Notes under the pieces: model-generated | What the model saw: the letters and a program-made list of their open reading frames with translations, nothing else | Told to the model about the DNA's origin: nothing | Database searches by the model: none | Assembly: GCF_003814875.1 (NCBI RefSeq) | Contig: NZ_RKQF01000001.1 | Coordinates: 1,612,001-1,676,000, forward strand | Length of the DNA stretch: 64,000 bases | Origin: Streptomyces sp. Ag109_O5-1 | GTDB taxonomy: Bacteria; Actinomycetota; Actinomycetes; Streptomycetales; Streptomycetaceae | Reading direction: 5' to 3' | Shown: in pieces, positions 11,527 through 19,423 of the stretch | Numbering within the stretch: position 1 is the first letter of the stretch | How the letters are laid out: every line of letters starts with the position of its first letter | Position numbers and translations under genes: made by a program

Positions 11527-12595
11527 GACGCCGGCCAGCGGCCCGGAGTCACGTCGGAAGAAGCCGCGGAGATCAAGCGGCTGCGAGCCGGGAACGCCGA
11601 ACTGCGACGGGCGAACGAGATCCTCAAGGCGGCCTCGGCTTTCTTCGCGGCCGAGCTCGACCGGCCGTCGAAGCGCTCGTAGCGTTCATCGACGCACACC
11701 GCCAGGTGTTCGGAGTCGAGCCGATCTGCCGTGTCCTGACCAGCCACGGACTGAAGATCGCGACGAGCACCTACTACGCCGCCAAGAACCGCACCCCCAG
11801 CGACCGGCCGGTCCGCGACGAGGAGCTGAAGACGCAGATCAGCCGCATCCACGCGGACAATTTCAGCGTCTACGGAGTCCGGAAAGCCTGGCGGCAGCTG
11901 CACCGCGAAGGCATACCAGCGGCCCGCTGCACCGTCGCCCGGCTGATGCGCGACCCCGGCCCCGAAGGCGTCCGACGCGGGAAGAAGATCCGCACCTCCG
12001 TCCGGGACGACAGCCAGGACAGGGCTGGTGACCTGCTCAGGCGCGACTTCACCGCGTCACGTCCGAACGAGCGGCGGGTTGCTGACTTCACCTACGTCGC
12101 CACTTAATCCGGGACCGTCTACGTCGCGTTCGTCGTGGACGTGTTCTCCCGGGCGATCGTGGGCTGGCCCGCCGCCGCCGGCAAGCGGGCCAAGCTCGTC
12201 CTCGACGCCCTCGACATGGCCTTGTGGCGACGCGACCGCGCGGGAACTCCCGCTGGACCGGGGCTGGTTCATCATTCGGACCCGGGCAGTACACGTCTTT
12301 CGCATTCACCGCACACCTGACCGAGGCCGGCATCGACGCCTCGATCGGCACCGTCGGCGACGCCCTGGACAACGCGCTCATGGAATCCCAGATCGGCCTC
12401 TACAAGACGGAGTTGATCAAGCCCCGCAAGCCCTGGCACGGCCTCGCCGACGTCGAACTCGCCACCACGGAATGGGCCGACTGGTTCAACAACCAGCGCC
12501 TCCACACAGCGATCGGAGACATCCCGCCCCACGAGCACGAGACCAATCACTACGCTCAACACCAGCCCCAACCGGCGGCTGGAGTCAACGCATAG
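11527..12595 (+). pseudogene. IS3-family transposase orfA-orfB remnant
   Basis: The last ~50 residues of OrfA remain ([19 protein letters not shown]..., stop 11680-11682). OrfB overlaps it in a different frame, as in IS3 frameshift elements, and reads AFIDAHRQVFGVEPICRVL onward. OrfB has the DDE landmarks VADFTYVAT and VVDVFSRAIVGW, and the late GDALDNALMESQIGLYKTEL. It carries a TAA at 12105-12107 where the family usually has Trp, and a frameshift at about 12288 between HHSDPG and QYTSFAF. The right end is probably near 12621 (CCGGAGCGGTTCA). It is inactive, with the 5' half of orfA lost. Confidence 0.8.
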
Positions 12596-12623
12596 AGCCT
12601 CCACCGACCCCGGAGCGGTTCAC

Positions 12624-12667
12624 ACCCGCCCGCCCCGACACCCGTACGGGTGTCGGGGCGGGCGGGT
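12624..12667. terminator. 44-bp perfect palindrome, probable bidirectional terminator
   Basis: Two 22-nt arms (12624-12645 and 12646-12667) are exact reverse complements with no spacer. The arms read ACCCGCCCGCC then CCGACACCCGT, followed by their complement. It lies between the IS3 remnant and the 3' end of htpG, where a terminator for the minus-strand htpG message is expected. There is no U-tract, as is common in Streptomyces. Confidence 0.65.
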
Positions 12668-12743
12668 TCATAGGGAGTGTGAGGGTGGCGAGGTCGGGGT
12701 GGGTGCGACCGGGCTCTTCGGCCGTGCAGGGCCGCACCCATGG

Positions 12744-14663
12744 TTACAGAGTGCGGGTCAGGCGGTCGGTGAGCAGCCGGGTGAAGCGGGCCGGGTCGGG
12801 CAGGTCGCCCCCTTCGGCGAGCAGCGCGCTGCCGTATATCAGCTCGGCGATCTCCGCCAGTGCGGGGTCGTCGGCGTTGGCGTCGTGTGCTGTGCGCAGG
12901 GCGGTGATCAGCGGGTGTGCGGGGTTGAGTTCCAGGATCCTCTTGACGTTGGGCAGTTGCTGTCCCATCGCCCGGTACATCTTCTCCAGGGTCGGCGTCA
13001 GGTCGTGGGCGTCGCCTACGATGCAAGCCGCCGAGGTCGTCAGGCGTGACGACAGGCGGACCTGCTTGACCTGCTCGGACAGGGTAGTGGTCAGCCACGG
13101 CAGCAGGGCGGCGAAGTTCTGCTCGCGCTGGGCCTTCTCGGCGTCGGTTTCCTGGTCACCGTCGACGGACTCGTCGAGGTCGACCTGGCCCTTGGCAATG
13201 GACTGCAGACGGTGGCCGTCGAAGGCCGGGACCCGGTCCACCCACACCTCGTCGATGGGGTCGGTGAGGATCAGGACCTCGTACCCCTTGGCGGCGAAGG
13301 CTTCCATGTGCGGGGAGTTCTCCACCATCGCGCGGGTCTCGCCGGTCAGGTAGTAGATGGTGTCCTGCCCGTCCTTCATGCGCTCGACGTATTCGCGCAG
13401 CGTGGTGGTCTTCTCCGGGGCGTGCGTGGAGGCGGCCGACACCAGCTCAAGCAGGGCCTCGGTGTTGTCCGTGTCCTCGACCAGGCCTTCCTTCAGCGCC
13501 CGGCCGAACTGCGCCCACACCATCGCGTAGCGCTCGGCGTCCTTGGACTGCATGTCCTTGATGGCGCCGAGGACCTTCTTGACCAGGCGCCGACGCACGC
13601 CACGGATCTGGCGGTCGTGCTGGAGGATCTCGCGGGAGACGTTCAACGACAGGTCGTGGGCGTCCACGACACCCTTGACGAAGCGCAGGTAGTTGGGCAT
13701 GAGCGCTTCGCAGTCGTCCATGATGAACACCCGCTTGACGTACAACTGCACTCCGCGCTTGGTCTCGCGGGAGAACAGATCGAAGGGTGCCTGCGAGGGG
13801 ATGAACAGCAGCGCCTCGTACTCGAAGGTGCCCTCGGCGCGCATATGGATCGTCTCGGCCGGGGCCAGCCAGTCGTGGCTGATCTGCTGGTAGAACTCGT
13901 TGTACTCGTCCTCAGTCACCTCGCTGCGCGGCCGGGCCCACAGCGCCTTCATCGAGTTGAGCGTGTCGACGTCGTGGGTGGTCTCGCCCTCGGTGTCGGT
14001 GCGCTCAGTGGCCATCCGGATAGGCCAGCGGATGAAGTCCGAGTACTGCTTGACGATCTGACGGATCTTCGACTGAGACAGGTAGTCGGCGAGCCCGTCC
14101 TCGCTGTCGGCGGGCTTGAGGTGCAGGGTGACCGACGTGCCCACGGGCAGGCCGTCGACGGCCTGGAGGTCGTAGGTGCCCTCGCCGTCGGACTCCCACT
14201 GGGTGCCGGAGTCGGTGCCGGCCCGCCGGGTGCGCAGGGTGACCTTGTCGGCAACCATGAACGCCGAGTAGAAGCCGACGCCGAACTGCCCGATCAGGCT
14301 CTCGGCGGTGGCGGCGTCCTTGGACTCCTTGATCTTCTCCAGCAGGCCGGCGGTGCCGGACTTGGCGATCGTGCCGATCAGCTCCACGAGATCGTCCCGG
14401 GTCATGCCGATCCCGTTGTCACGGACGGTCAATGTGCGGGCGTCCTTGTCGACCTCCAACGAGATGTGCAGGTCGGTGGTGTCGATCTCGACGAGGCTGG
14501 AGTTGGTCAGCGATTCCAGCCTCAGCTTGTCCAGTGCGTCGGAGGCGTTCGAGATCAGCTCGCGCAGGAAGATGTCCTTGTTCGAGTAGATCGAGTGAAT
14601 CACCAGTCGGAGCAACTGGCGGGTCTCGGCCTGGAATTCCAGCGTCTCGACACTGCTACCCAT
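12744..14663 (-). CDS. htpG: Molecular chaperone HtpG (Hsp90)
   Basis: This 639-aa cytosolic ATP-dependent chaperone shows the GHKL nucleotide-binding blocks: LRELISNASDALDKLR near residue 30, DNGIGMTRDDLVELIGTIA, and GQFGVGFYSAFMVADKV. The middle domain includes LNVSREILQHDRQIRGVR, and a C-terminal dimerisation domain is present. The length is normal for bacterial HtpG. I start at MGSSVETLEFQ (14663), with an A/G-rich AGAAAGAGA about 6 nt upstream; longer in-frame starts add unrelated residues. It lies 128 bp downstream of rheA on the same strand, making a heat-shock cluster with hsp18. Confidence 0.95.
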   Translation of the reverse strand: MGSSVETLEFQAETRQLLRLVIHSIYSNKDIFLRELISNASDALDKLRLESLTNSSLVEIDTTDLHISLEVDKDARTLTVRDNGIGMTRDDLVELIGTIAKSGTAGLLEKIKESKDAATAESLIGQFGVGFYSAFMVADKVTLRTRRAGTDSGTQWESDGEGTYDLQAVDGLPVGTSVTLHLKPADSEDGLADYLSQSKIRQIVKQYSDFIRWPIRMATERTDTEGETTHDVDTLNSMKALWARPRSEVTEDEYNEFYQQISHDWLAPAETIHMRAEGTFEYEALLFIPSQAPFDLFSRETKRGVQLYVKRVFIMDDCEALMPNYLRFVKGVVDAHDLSLNVSREILQHDRQIRGVRRRLVKKVLGAIKDMQSKDAERYAMVWAQFGRALKEGLVEDTDNTEALLELVSAASTHAPEKTTTLREYVERMKDGQDTIYYLTGETRAMVENSPHMEAFAAKGYEVLILTDPIDEVWVDRVPAFDGHRLQSIAKGQVDLDESVDGDQETDAEKAQREQNFAALLPWLTTTLSEQVKQVRLSSRLTTSAACIVGDAHDLTPTLEKMYRAMGQQLPNVKRILELNPAHPLITALRTAHDANADDPALAEIAELIYGSALLAEGGDLPDPARFTRLLTDRLTRTL

Positions 14664-14791
14664 GTAGGTCTCTTTCTGTGGGAACGTCATGAACGGATTG
14701 GACTCGGGCCGAGACAGATCGTTGCCCGCCGTCGGCATGGTTCGGGGCGGGCCGGACTGCACCCGCATGTTGTGACTCTCTGTGGCGGGAG

Positions 14792-15442
14792 TCAGTCATC
14801 GTCAGCTGCTGTCGTCGCGAGCCGGTCGTCTAGGGCGTCCAGGCAGTTGACGAGGTCGGTGTGGTGGGCATCGAGGTAGGGGCGCATGCCGGTCAGGGGG
14901 GCAATGAGCTCGGCGGCGTCGGTGGCGCCGAGGGCGGCATGCAGGACGGCCTGGGCTGAGCGCGCTTCGGGCGCGAGGTGGGCGAGGGCGGTGATCTGTC
15001 CGGCGAGGCGGCGCAGGTCGGCGGCGTTGGCGCGGGCCCAGGTAGCAGTAGCGCGTTCGGCGGCCCTGGCCTGGCGGGTGGCCGTCACGCGCTGCTCGCC
15101 GGTGGTGCCGACGGCGCCGGGGCGGCCGCGCAGATATCGGCGTTCGGCGGCCTGGCGGCTGGCGACGCCGAGGGGGCGGGCGAGGTCGGCCCAGCTGGCG
15201 CCCGCCTCGCGGGCGGTCTCGATCAGGCCGGTCTCCCAGCCGGCGAGCTGCTCGCGCACCTGCCGCAGCAGCATCAGGGAGGCCAGTGCCTGCTCGGGAC
15301 CGGGGCCGACGGCGTCCGGGGTCTCGTGCTGGGCATCGCGCAGGGCGTCGTCTATGGCGGCAAGGGCCGCAGCGGCGGCGAGAAAGGACGCCGGGCTGTT
15401 CGCATCGGTGCTGGGTGAAGCGGGCTGGTTGGCCGGGGTCAT
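14792..15442 (-). CDS. rheA: RheA-type heat-sensing repressor of hsp18
   Basis: This 216-aa, Ala/Arg-rich helical protein is transcribed divergently from the small heat-shock gene hsp18. That is the arrangement known for rheA/hsp18 in Streptomyces albus, where RheA represses hsp18 and is itself the thermosensor. A central helix-turn-helix-like segment can be read in REAGASWADLARPLGVASRQAAERR. The ATG at 15442 is preceded by GAGGGAGG; a TTG five codons earlier is less likely. The shared intergenic region contains the published RheA operator pattern. The assignment rests on synteny and operator more than on recalled sequence identity. Confidence 0.75.
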   Translation of the reverse strand: MTPANQPASPSTDANSPASFLAAAAALAAIDDALRDAQHETPDAVGPGPEQALASLMLLRQVREQLAGWETGLIETAREAGASWADLARPLGVASRQAAERRYLRGRPGAVGTTGEQRVTATRQARAAERATATWARANAADLRRLAGQITALAHLAPEARSAQAVLHAALGATDAAELIAPLTGMRPYLDAHHTDLVNCLDALDDRLATTAADDD

Positions 15443-15459
15443 GGACACCTCCCTCAAGT

Positions 15460-15478
15460 AGTCATCCTTCAGACGACA
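15460..15478. promoter_or_regulatory. rheA: Second, degenerate RheA-type operator
   Basis: AGTCATC-N5-GACGACA has the same spacing as the main site but two mismatches to TGTCATC-N5-GATGACA. It lies just upstream of the rheA ribosome-binding site, suiting autoregulation. Confidence 0.5.
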
Positions 15479-15484
15479 CAGTGT

Positions 15485-15513
15485 TTGTCATCCATTGGAT
15501 GACATGTTACAAC
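15485..15513 (+). promoter_or_regulatory. hsp18: hsp18 promoter overlapped by a consensus RheA operator
   Basis: TGTCATC (15486-15492), five bases, then GATGACA (15498-15504) match the RheA operator consensus exactly. The site overlaps a candidate promoter, TTGTCA (15485-15490)-N17-TACAAC (15508-15513), so bound repressor would block RNA polymerase. Confidence 0.75.
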
Positions 15514-15569
15514 GGATTCAGTGAGGCGCATTGGCCGCCACTGCCTGAACCTTCTGGAGGTGTTTTCCG

Positions 15570-16001
15570 ATGTTGATGCGCACCGACCCCTTCCGTGAGC
15601 TCGACCGGCTGGCCCAGCAGCTCATGGGCCCCGGCACCTGGTCGCGTCCGTCCCCGATGCCCATGGACGCCTACCGCGAGGGTGACCAGTACGTGGTGGC
15701 CTTCGACGTTCCCGGCGTCAGCGCGGACGCGATCGACATCGACGTCGAACGGAACATGCTGACCGTCAAGGCCGAGCGCCGGCCGGTGGCGAAGGCCGAC
15801 GACGTACAGATGGAACTGTCGGAGCGGCCGCTGGGCGTCTTCTCCCGCCAGCTCGTGCTCGCCGACACGCTGGACACCGAGCACATCCAGGCCGACTACG
15901 ACGCGGGCGTGCTCACCCTGCGCATCCCGATCGCCGAGCGCGCCAAGCCCCGCAAGATCACCATCAGCGCCGGGTCCGGCCGCAAGGAAATCTCCGGCTG
16001 A
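15570..16001 (+). CDS. hsp18: Small heat-shock protein Hsp18 (Hsp20 family)
   Basis: This 143-aa ATP-independent holdase binds unfolding proteins during heat stress. It has a short N-terminal arm ([11 protein letters not shown]), an α-crystallin domain (about 35-130; [19 protein letters not shown] and [11 protein letters not shown]), and a C-terminal I-x-I (KITIS). ATG 15570 follows GGAGG by 9 nt. It is divergent from rheA and controlled by the operator above. A strong hairpin follows the stop codon. Confidence 0.95.
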   Translation: MLMRTDPFRELDRLAQQLMGPGTWSRPSPMPMDAYREGDQYVVAFDVPGVSADAIDIDVERNMLTVKAERRPVAKADDVQMELSERPLGVFSRQLVLADTLDTEHIQADYDAGVLTLRIPIAERAKPRKITISAGSGRKEISG

Positions 16002-16027
16002 ACCGGACGCACAAGGACTCGACAGCG

Positions 16028-16070
16028 GCGGAGGACGGGTATCTGTTCGCCCCTCTTGCCCGTCCTCCGC
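16028..16070 (+). terminator. Hairpin terminator after hsp18
   Basis: GCGGAGGACGGG (16028-16039) pairs perfectly with CCCGTCCTCCGC (16059-16070) across a 19-nt loop, 26 bp after the hsp18 stop. Confidence 0.7.
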
Positions 16071-16090
16071 GCCCCTCGGACCGAGGAAGG

Positions 16091-16498
16091 GTGGCGGCGA
16101 ACGTGACTGTGCGACGGGAAGCATTCCTCGACCGCGTGAAGGAACGCGGCGAGTACGGCACCGAACAGGAAGCCGAACGCGCGGCCCGTGTGGTGCTCGC
16201 CCTGCTGGGCGCACACCTGGTCGGCGAGGTACGCGCCCGGCTGGCAGCGCGTCTGCCGGAAGGCTTCGCCCTGATCCTCCTCAACCCGCTGCAGAGCGCC
16301 GAGCCGCTGCCCCCGGAGCGGTTCGTCCGCGCGACCGCGGCCTGGATCGAGGGCGCCACCGAGCAGACCGCGGTCTGGGACGTCAGCGCCGTCCTCTCCA
16401 CGGCCGCCGACGCCGCCGGCGACGACCTGCTGGGCCAGATCCTGCTCCAGCTCCCCGCAGGCTACGACCTGCTCTTCGGCCGCCCTCGGCCCACGTGA
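16091..16498 (+). CDS. DUF2267 family protein A
   Basis: This 135-aa protein of the DUF2267 family has the usual pattern FLDRVKERGEYGTEQEAERAARVVLALLGAHLVGE in pieces, an amphipathic helical repeat, and the closing LPAGYDLLFGR. GTG 16091 lies about 20 bp after the hsp18 terminator. The biochemical role is unknown; in Streptomyces such genes often sit with stress genes. Its stop overlaps a possible GTG start of the next paralogue, so the two are probably co-expressed. The pair most likely arose by duplication. Confidence 0.75.
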   Translation: MAANVTVRREAFLDRVKERGEYGTEQEAERAARVVLALLGAHLVGEVRARLAARLPEGFALILLNPLQSAEPLPPERFVRATAAWIEGATEQTAVWDVSAVLSTAADAAGDDLLGQILLQLPAGYDLLFGRPRPT

Positions 16499-16566
16499 CC
16501 ACCCACCCACCGGTGACCGCACACCGGCACCACGACCCTGGTGACAGAAAGGCAACCACCGCAGTG

Positions 16567-17001
16567 ATGTCCGACCGACCCGCACCGTTCCAGCAGCCCT
16601 ACAACAGGGCTTACGAGCAGATGCTGGAGAAGGTCCGCTACGACGGCGCCTACCCCACCCGCGAGAAGGCCGAGGAAGCCGTCCGCCTCGTCCTTTCGGG
16701 ACTGGGACGCCAGCTGACCGGCGACGAACGCGTCGAACTGGCCGCCCGCCTGCCCTTCGAAGCAGCACGCATCCTCACCGCCCAGATCCCCGACACCCAA
16801 CCCCTGACCGGCTGGGCCTTCGTCAAGGACCTCGCCGCCCGCACCGGCGCCTCCCAGGCCACCACCCGCTGGGACACCGGATCCGTCTTCTCCGCCGTCG
16901 CCGCCTGCGCCGGTCCCGACCTGATCACCCGCATCCTGCGCCGGCTCCCCTCCGGCTACGCCCTGCTGTTCGGCCGCGCCGAACTCACCCCCGCCGCCTA
17001 G
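16567..17001 (+). CDS. DUF2267 family protein B
   Basis: This is a second DUF2267 protein of 144 aa, with YEQMLEKVRYDGAYPTREKAEEAVRLVL, FVKDLAARTGASQATTRWDTGSVF and LPSGYALLFGR visible in pieces. It parallels the preceding gene closely, including the C-terminal LFGR. I start at ATG 16567, which follows GAAAGG by about 13 nt. A GTG at 16495 would overlap the previous stop (GTGA) but adds only a His/Pro-rich tail. Function is unknown; the location suggests a heat or general stress role. Confidence 0.72.
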   Translation: MSDRPAPFQQPYNRAYEQMLEKVRYDGAYPTREKAEEAVRLVLSGLGRQLTGDERVELAARLPFEAARILTAQIPDTQPLTGWAFVKDLAARTGASQATTRWDTGSVFSAVAACAGPDLITRILRRLPSGYALLFGRAELTPAA

Positions 17002-17070
17002 CCGGCAACGTCCGTCTCGGGGCGGACACGACGACCGCCGCGTCGCTGTCCGCTTGTCCTGAGATTCGGG

Positions 17071-18192
17071 GTGTTGTTCCCTCATCTCAATGAGCGGCAG
17101 CAGCGGCTGGCGCTGGCCGCCGAGGCCCGGCTGCTGGGGTACGGCGGGGTGAGGGCCGTCGCGCGTGCCGCAGGGGTGAGCGAGACGACAGTGCGGAAGG
17201 GCGTCTTCGAGTTGGAGGGCGGCGAGAACCCACTGCCTGAGGGCCGGGTCCGCCGGGACGGCGGCGGTCGAAAAAGCGCCGAGGAGCTTGACCCGCTGCT
17301 CGTTCCGGCGTTGCTGGCACTGGTTGAGCCGGATGAACGGGGCGATCCGATGTCGCCGCTTCGGTGGACGACCAAGTCGCTGCGGTCTCTGGCCGGGGAA
17401 CTGACGCGTCAGGGCCACGCCGCTTCGGCGCCGACCGTGGGCAGACTGCTGCGGGAGAACGGTTTCAGTCTGCAGGCCAATGCCAAGACCCTTGAGGGCG
17501 CTCAGCACCCCGACCGCGACGCGCAGTTCCGGTATATCAACGACCAGGTCAAGGCCCATCAGGCGGATGGCGAGCCGGTGGTCAGCGTGGACACGAAAAG
17601 AAGGAAGTCGTCGGGGAGTTCAAGAATGCGGGACGTAACTGGCGGCCGGCCGGTGAACCCGTCCGGGTCGACGTCCATGACTTCCCCGGTGACGCGCTGG
17701 GCAAGGCCCTGCCCTACGGCATCTACGACCTGGCGGCGGACACCGGCTGGGTGAACGTCGGTACGGACCACGACACCGCGGCCTTCGCGGTCGAATCGAT
17801 CCGCCGCTGGTGGAACGGGCAAGGACGCCTCGACTACCCGCAGGCCCGACGCCTGCTGATCACCGCCGACGCCGGCGGCTCCAACGGATACCGCACCCGG
17901 GCGTGGAAGACCGAGCTCGCAGCGTTCGCCGCCCAAACCGGCCTGACCGTCACGGTCTGCCACATGCTGCCCGGCACATCGAAGTGGAACAAGGTGGAAC
18001 ATCGGCTGTTCTCCGCGATCACCATGAACTGGCGCGGCAGACCGCTGAACAGCCACGAGGTCGTCGTGCAGTCCATCCTCGCGACCACCACCCGCACCGG
18101 CCTCACCGTCCGCGCCGCACTCGACACCGGCACCTATCCCACCGGTGTGAAGATCAGCGACGCCGAGCTGAACGCGGCACCGGTCACCGGCC
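17071..18192 (+). pseudogene. ISAzo13-family transposase, frameshifted and 3'-truncated
   Basis: Frame 1 (from GTG 17071) carries the helix-turn-helix AVARAAGVSETTVRKGVFEL, then RRDGGGRKSAEELDPLL and RWTTKSLRSLAGELTRQGH, up to VVSVDTK near 17597. A one-base slip in a run of A and G moves the reading to the next frame, where it continues NWRPAGEPVRVDVHDF, LLITADAGGSNGYRTR and MLPGTSKWNKVEHRLFS up to about 18192. The expected tail (the WHGDWNY-type ending) is missing and is replaced by an end sequence of another IS. The gene is inactive. Confidence 0.82.
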
Positions 18193-18195
18193 ATA

Positions 18196-18292
18196 CGCGC
18201 GCCAGAGCGCCGTCTCCAGCGACCACCGCCAAGATCCCTTACCCCGCGCACGCTTCCCACCAGGGCGGATGAGGTTTTCGGCAAGGGCAGCG
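18196..18292. repeat. 97-bp IS-end repeat, copy A
   Basis: This stretch matches 52985-53083 over its whole length with scattered mismatches and a 2-bp gap; the shared end reads CCAGGGCGGATGA then TTTTCGGCAAGGGCA. In the other copy it stands directly upstream of a transposase start, so it is best read as a solo left end of that IS. It interrupts the 3' end of the ISAzo13-type transposase. Confidence 0.6.
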
Positions 18293-18580
18293 TCGACAGC
18301 TGGAGGATCTCACCGACGAACTGACGGTCCCACCACGGCAGTTGCTCGGCGCGATTTCTCAATGCAGTTCGCGCAGCGCCTTGACTCCCCTTGTGAACTG
18401 TGCGACTTGGCCGCGTGGACGAAATCGCGGGACCGAACTCCCAGCCTGCTTCGCGTGTACGGGAGCGATACCGAGATCCCGAAGAGGGCGGCGGAAGCTG
18501 ACGCCGCCTGGTCGGCAGGGTGGTGGCCCGCCTGTCGCGTCGGGCGGGCTCCGGGTTCCACGACTCAGGGCGAAGGCCTG
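18293..18580. other. Intergenic, no gene recognised
   Basis: About 290 bp between IS debris and the TetR terminator. Short frames on both strands lack ribosome-binding sites and family features. It is probably decayed sequence. Confidence 0.4.
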
Positions 18581-18600
18581 CTCCTCGCCCTGGCGAGGAG
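18581..18600 (-). terminator. Hairpin terminator of the tetR gene
   Basis: CTCCTCGCC and GGCGAGGAG form a 9-bp perfect stem with a 2-nt loop, 6 bp beyond the tetR stop on the minus strand. Confidence 0.6.
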
Positions 18601-18605
18601 TGTCC

Positions 18606-19178
18606 TCAATCGTCGGCCACCGCGACCGCGTCCCTGATGAGGCGGCGAGCGGCCGCGTCGGTACGGGCGACGTCATGAGTCACCAAGCGGTCCTGACACA
18701 AACCGCGCAGGCCGGAGACCAGGAGCGTGGCCCCTGCCCGCGCCGACTGCGGCGAGTGCCCCAGCCGGACGTAAGCAGCGGCAATGGGGCTGACCATGAC
18801 CTCGATGGTCTCGGCCGCAATCTCGCCATACTGCTCGGGATCGGTGGCTGCCAGGCTGAGCAGCTGCAGCAGCATGCGGATCGGCCCTGACTGCTCCCCG
18901 ACGGTCATCGCTTCCCACAGGGCACGGGCCGCCGTTCGCAGTCCGGCGCCGTCGCTGACATCGTCGAACATCGCGTGGGCGTCGGGACGGCTGGCGGCCA
19001 GTGCCTGGGCCAGCAGGTTCTCACGGCTGCCGAAGTAGTACAGAAGCATGCGCTTGGTGGTGCCGATCGACTCGGCGAGCGGACTCAACGACATCTGCGC
19101 GACGCCGTGGTGCTGGAGGTGGCGCACCACCTGCTTCAGCAGTTCGGCACGCTTTTCGGCATTGACGGGACGAGGCAC
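18606..19178 (-). CDS. TetR-family repressor of the adjacent membrane-protein gene
   Basis: This 190-aa regulator has its N-terminal helix-turn-helix at about residues 25-50 (VAQMSLSPLAESIGTTKRML, then LYYFGSRENLL) and a helical ligand-binding C-terminus. It is divergent from the YhgE-like membrane protein gene; the 245-bp region between them holds two matching 14-bp palindromes near the tetR start. Local repression of both genes is the natural inference. The ligand is unknown. A compact hairpin ends the transcript. Confidence 0.88.
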   Translation of the reverse strand: MPRPVNAEKRAELLKQVVRHLQHHGVAQMSLSPLAESIGTTKRMLLYYFGSRENLLAQALAASRPDAHAMFDDVSDGAGLRTAARALWEAMTVGEQSGPIRMLLQLLSLAATDPEQYGEIAAETIEVMVSPIAAAYVRLGHSPQSARAGATLLVSGLRGLCQDRLVTHDVARTDAAARRLIRDAVAVADD

Positions 19179-19188
19179 AGCTTTGACT

Positions 19189-19202
19189 GTACCGACCGGT
19201 AC
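19189..19202. promoter_or_regulatory. TetR operator site 1
   Basis: GTACCGACCGGTAC is one base from a perfect palindrome and lies 11 bp upstream of the tetR start codon. Confidence 0.6.
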
Positions 19203-19226
19203 GCGTATGGTGCAACGGACGTAGAT

Positions 19227-19240
19227 GTGCCGATCGGTAC
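19227..19240. promoter_or_regulatory. TetR operator site 2
   Basis: GTGCCGATCGGTAC shares the core of site 1 with centres 38 bp apart. Both differ by one base from GTACCGATCGGTAC, consistent with one repressor binding twice. Confidence 0.6.
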
Positions 19241-19423
19241 ATTAATTGAGTGGCGCCGTCCCGATGGGCGGGTGCGCGCAGCCGAGAGGAGTGTCGTGAA
19301 ACCGGCCGGACCACGAATAGTGCAGGACCACCGGCACCGGCGAGGAGGTCTCGGGCATCCGGTCGGCCGGGTGCCCCGAGGGCACTGGGGTGCGGCCCGC
19401 CGCGGCCTCCGAGGGGTGGCCCC

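Noticed and set aside
12028..13353. Plus-strand frame joining IS3 orfB and the htpG antisense
   Set aside because: It crosses the IS end and a 44-bp palindrome; chance open frame.
13212..14879. Plus-strand frame (555 codons) opposite htpG
   Set aside because: htpG is unmistakable; this frame has no recognisable domain.
19250..19423. Longer N-terminus for the YhgE-like protein
   Set aside because: It lies next to the TetR operators and has Arg/Pro-rich content unlike the family; GTG 19424 has GAGGGG upstream.
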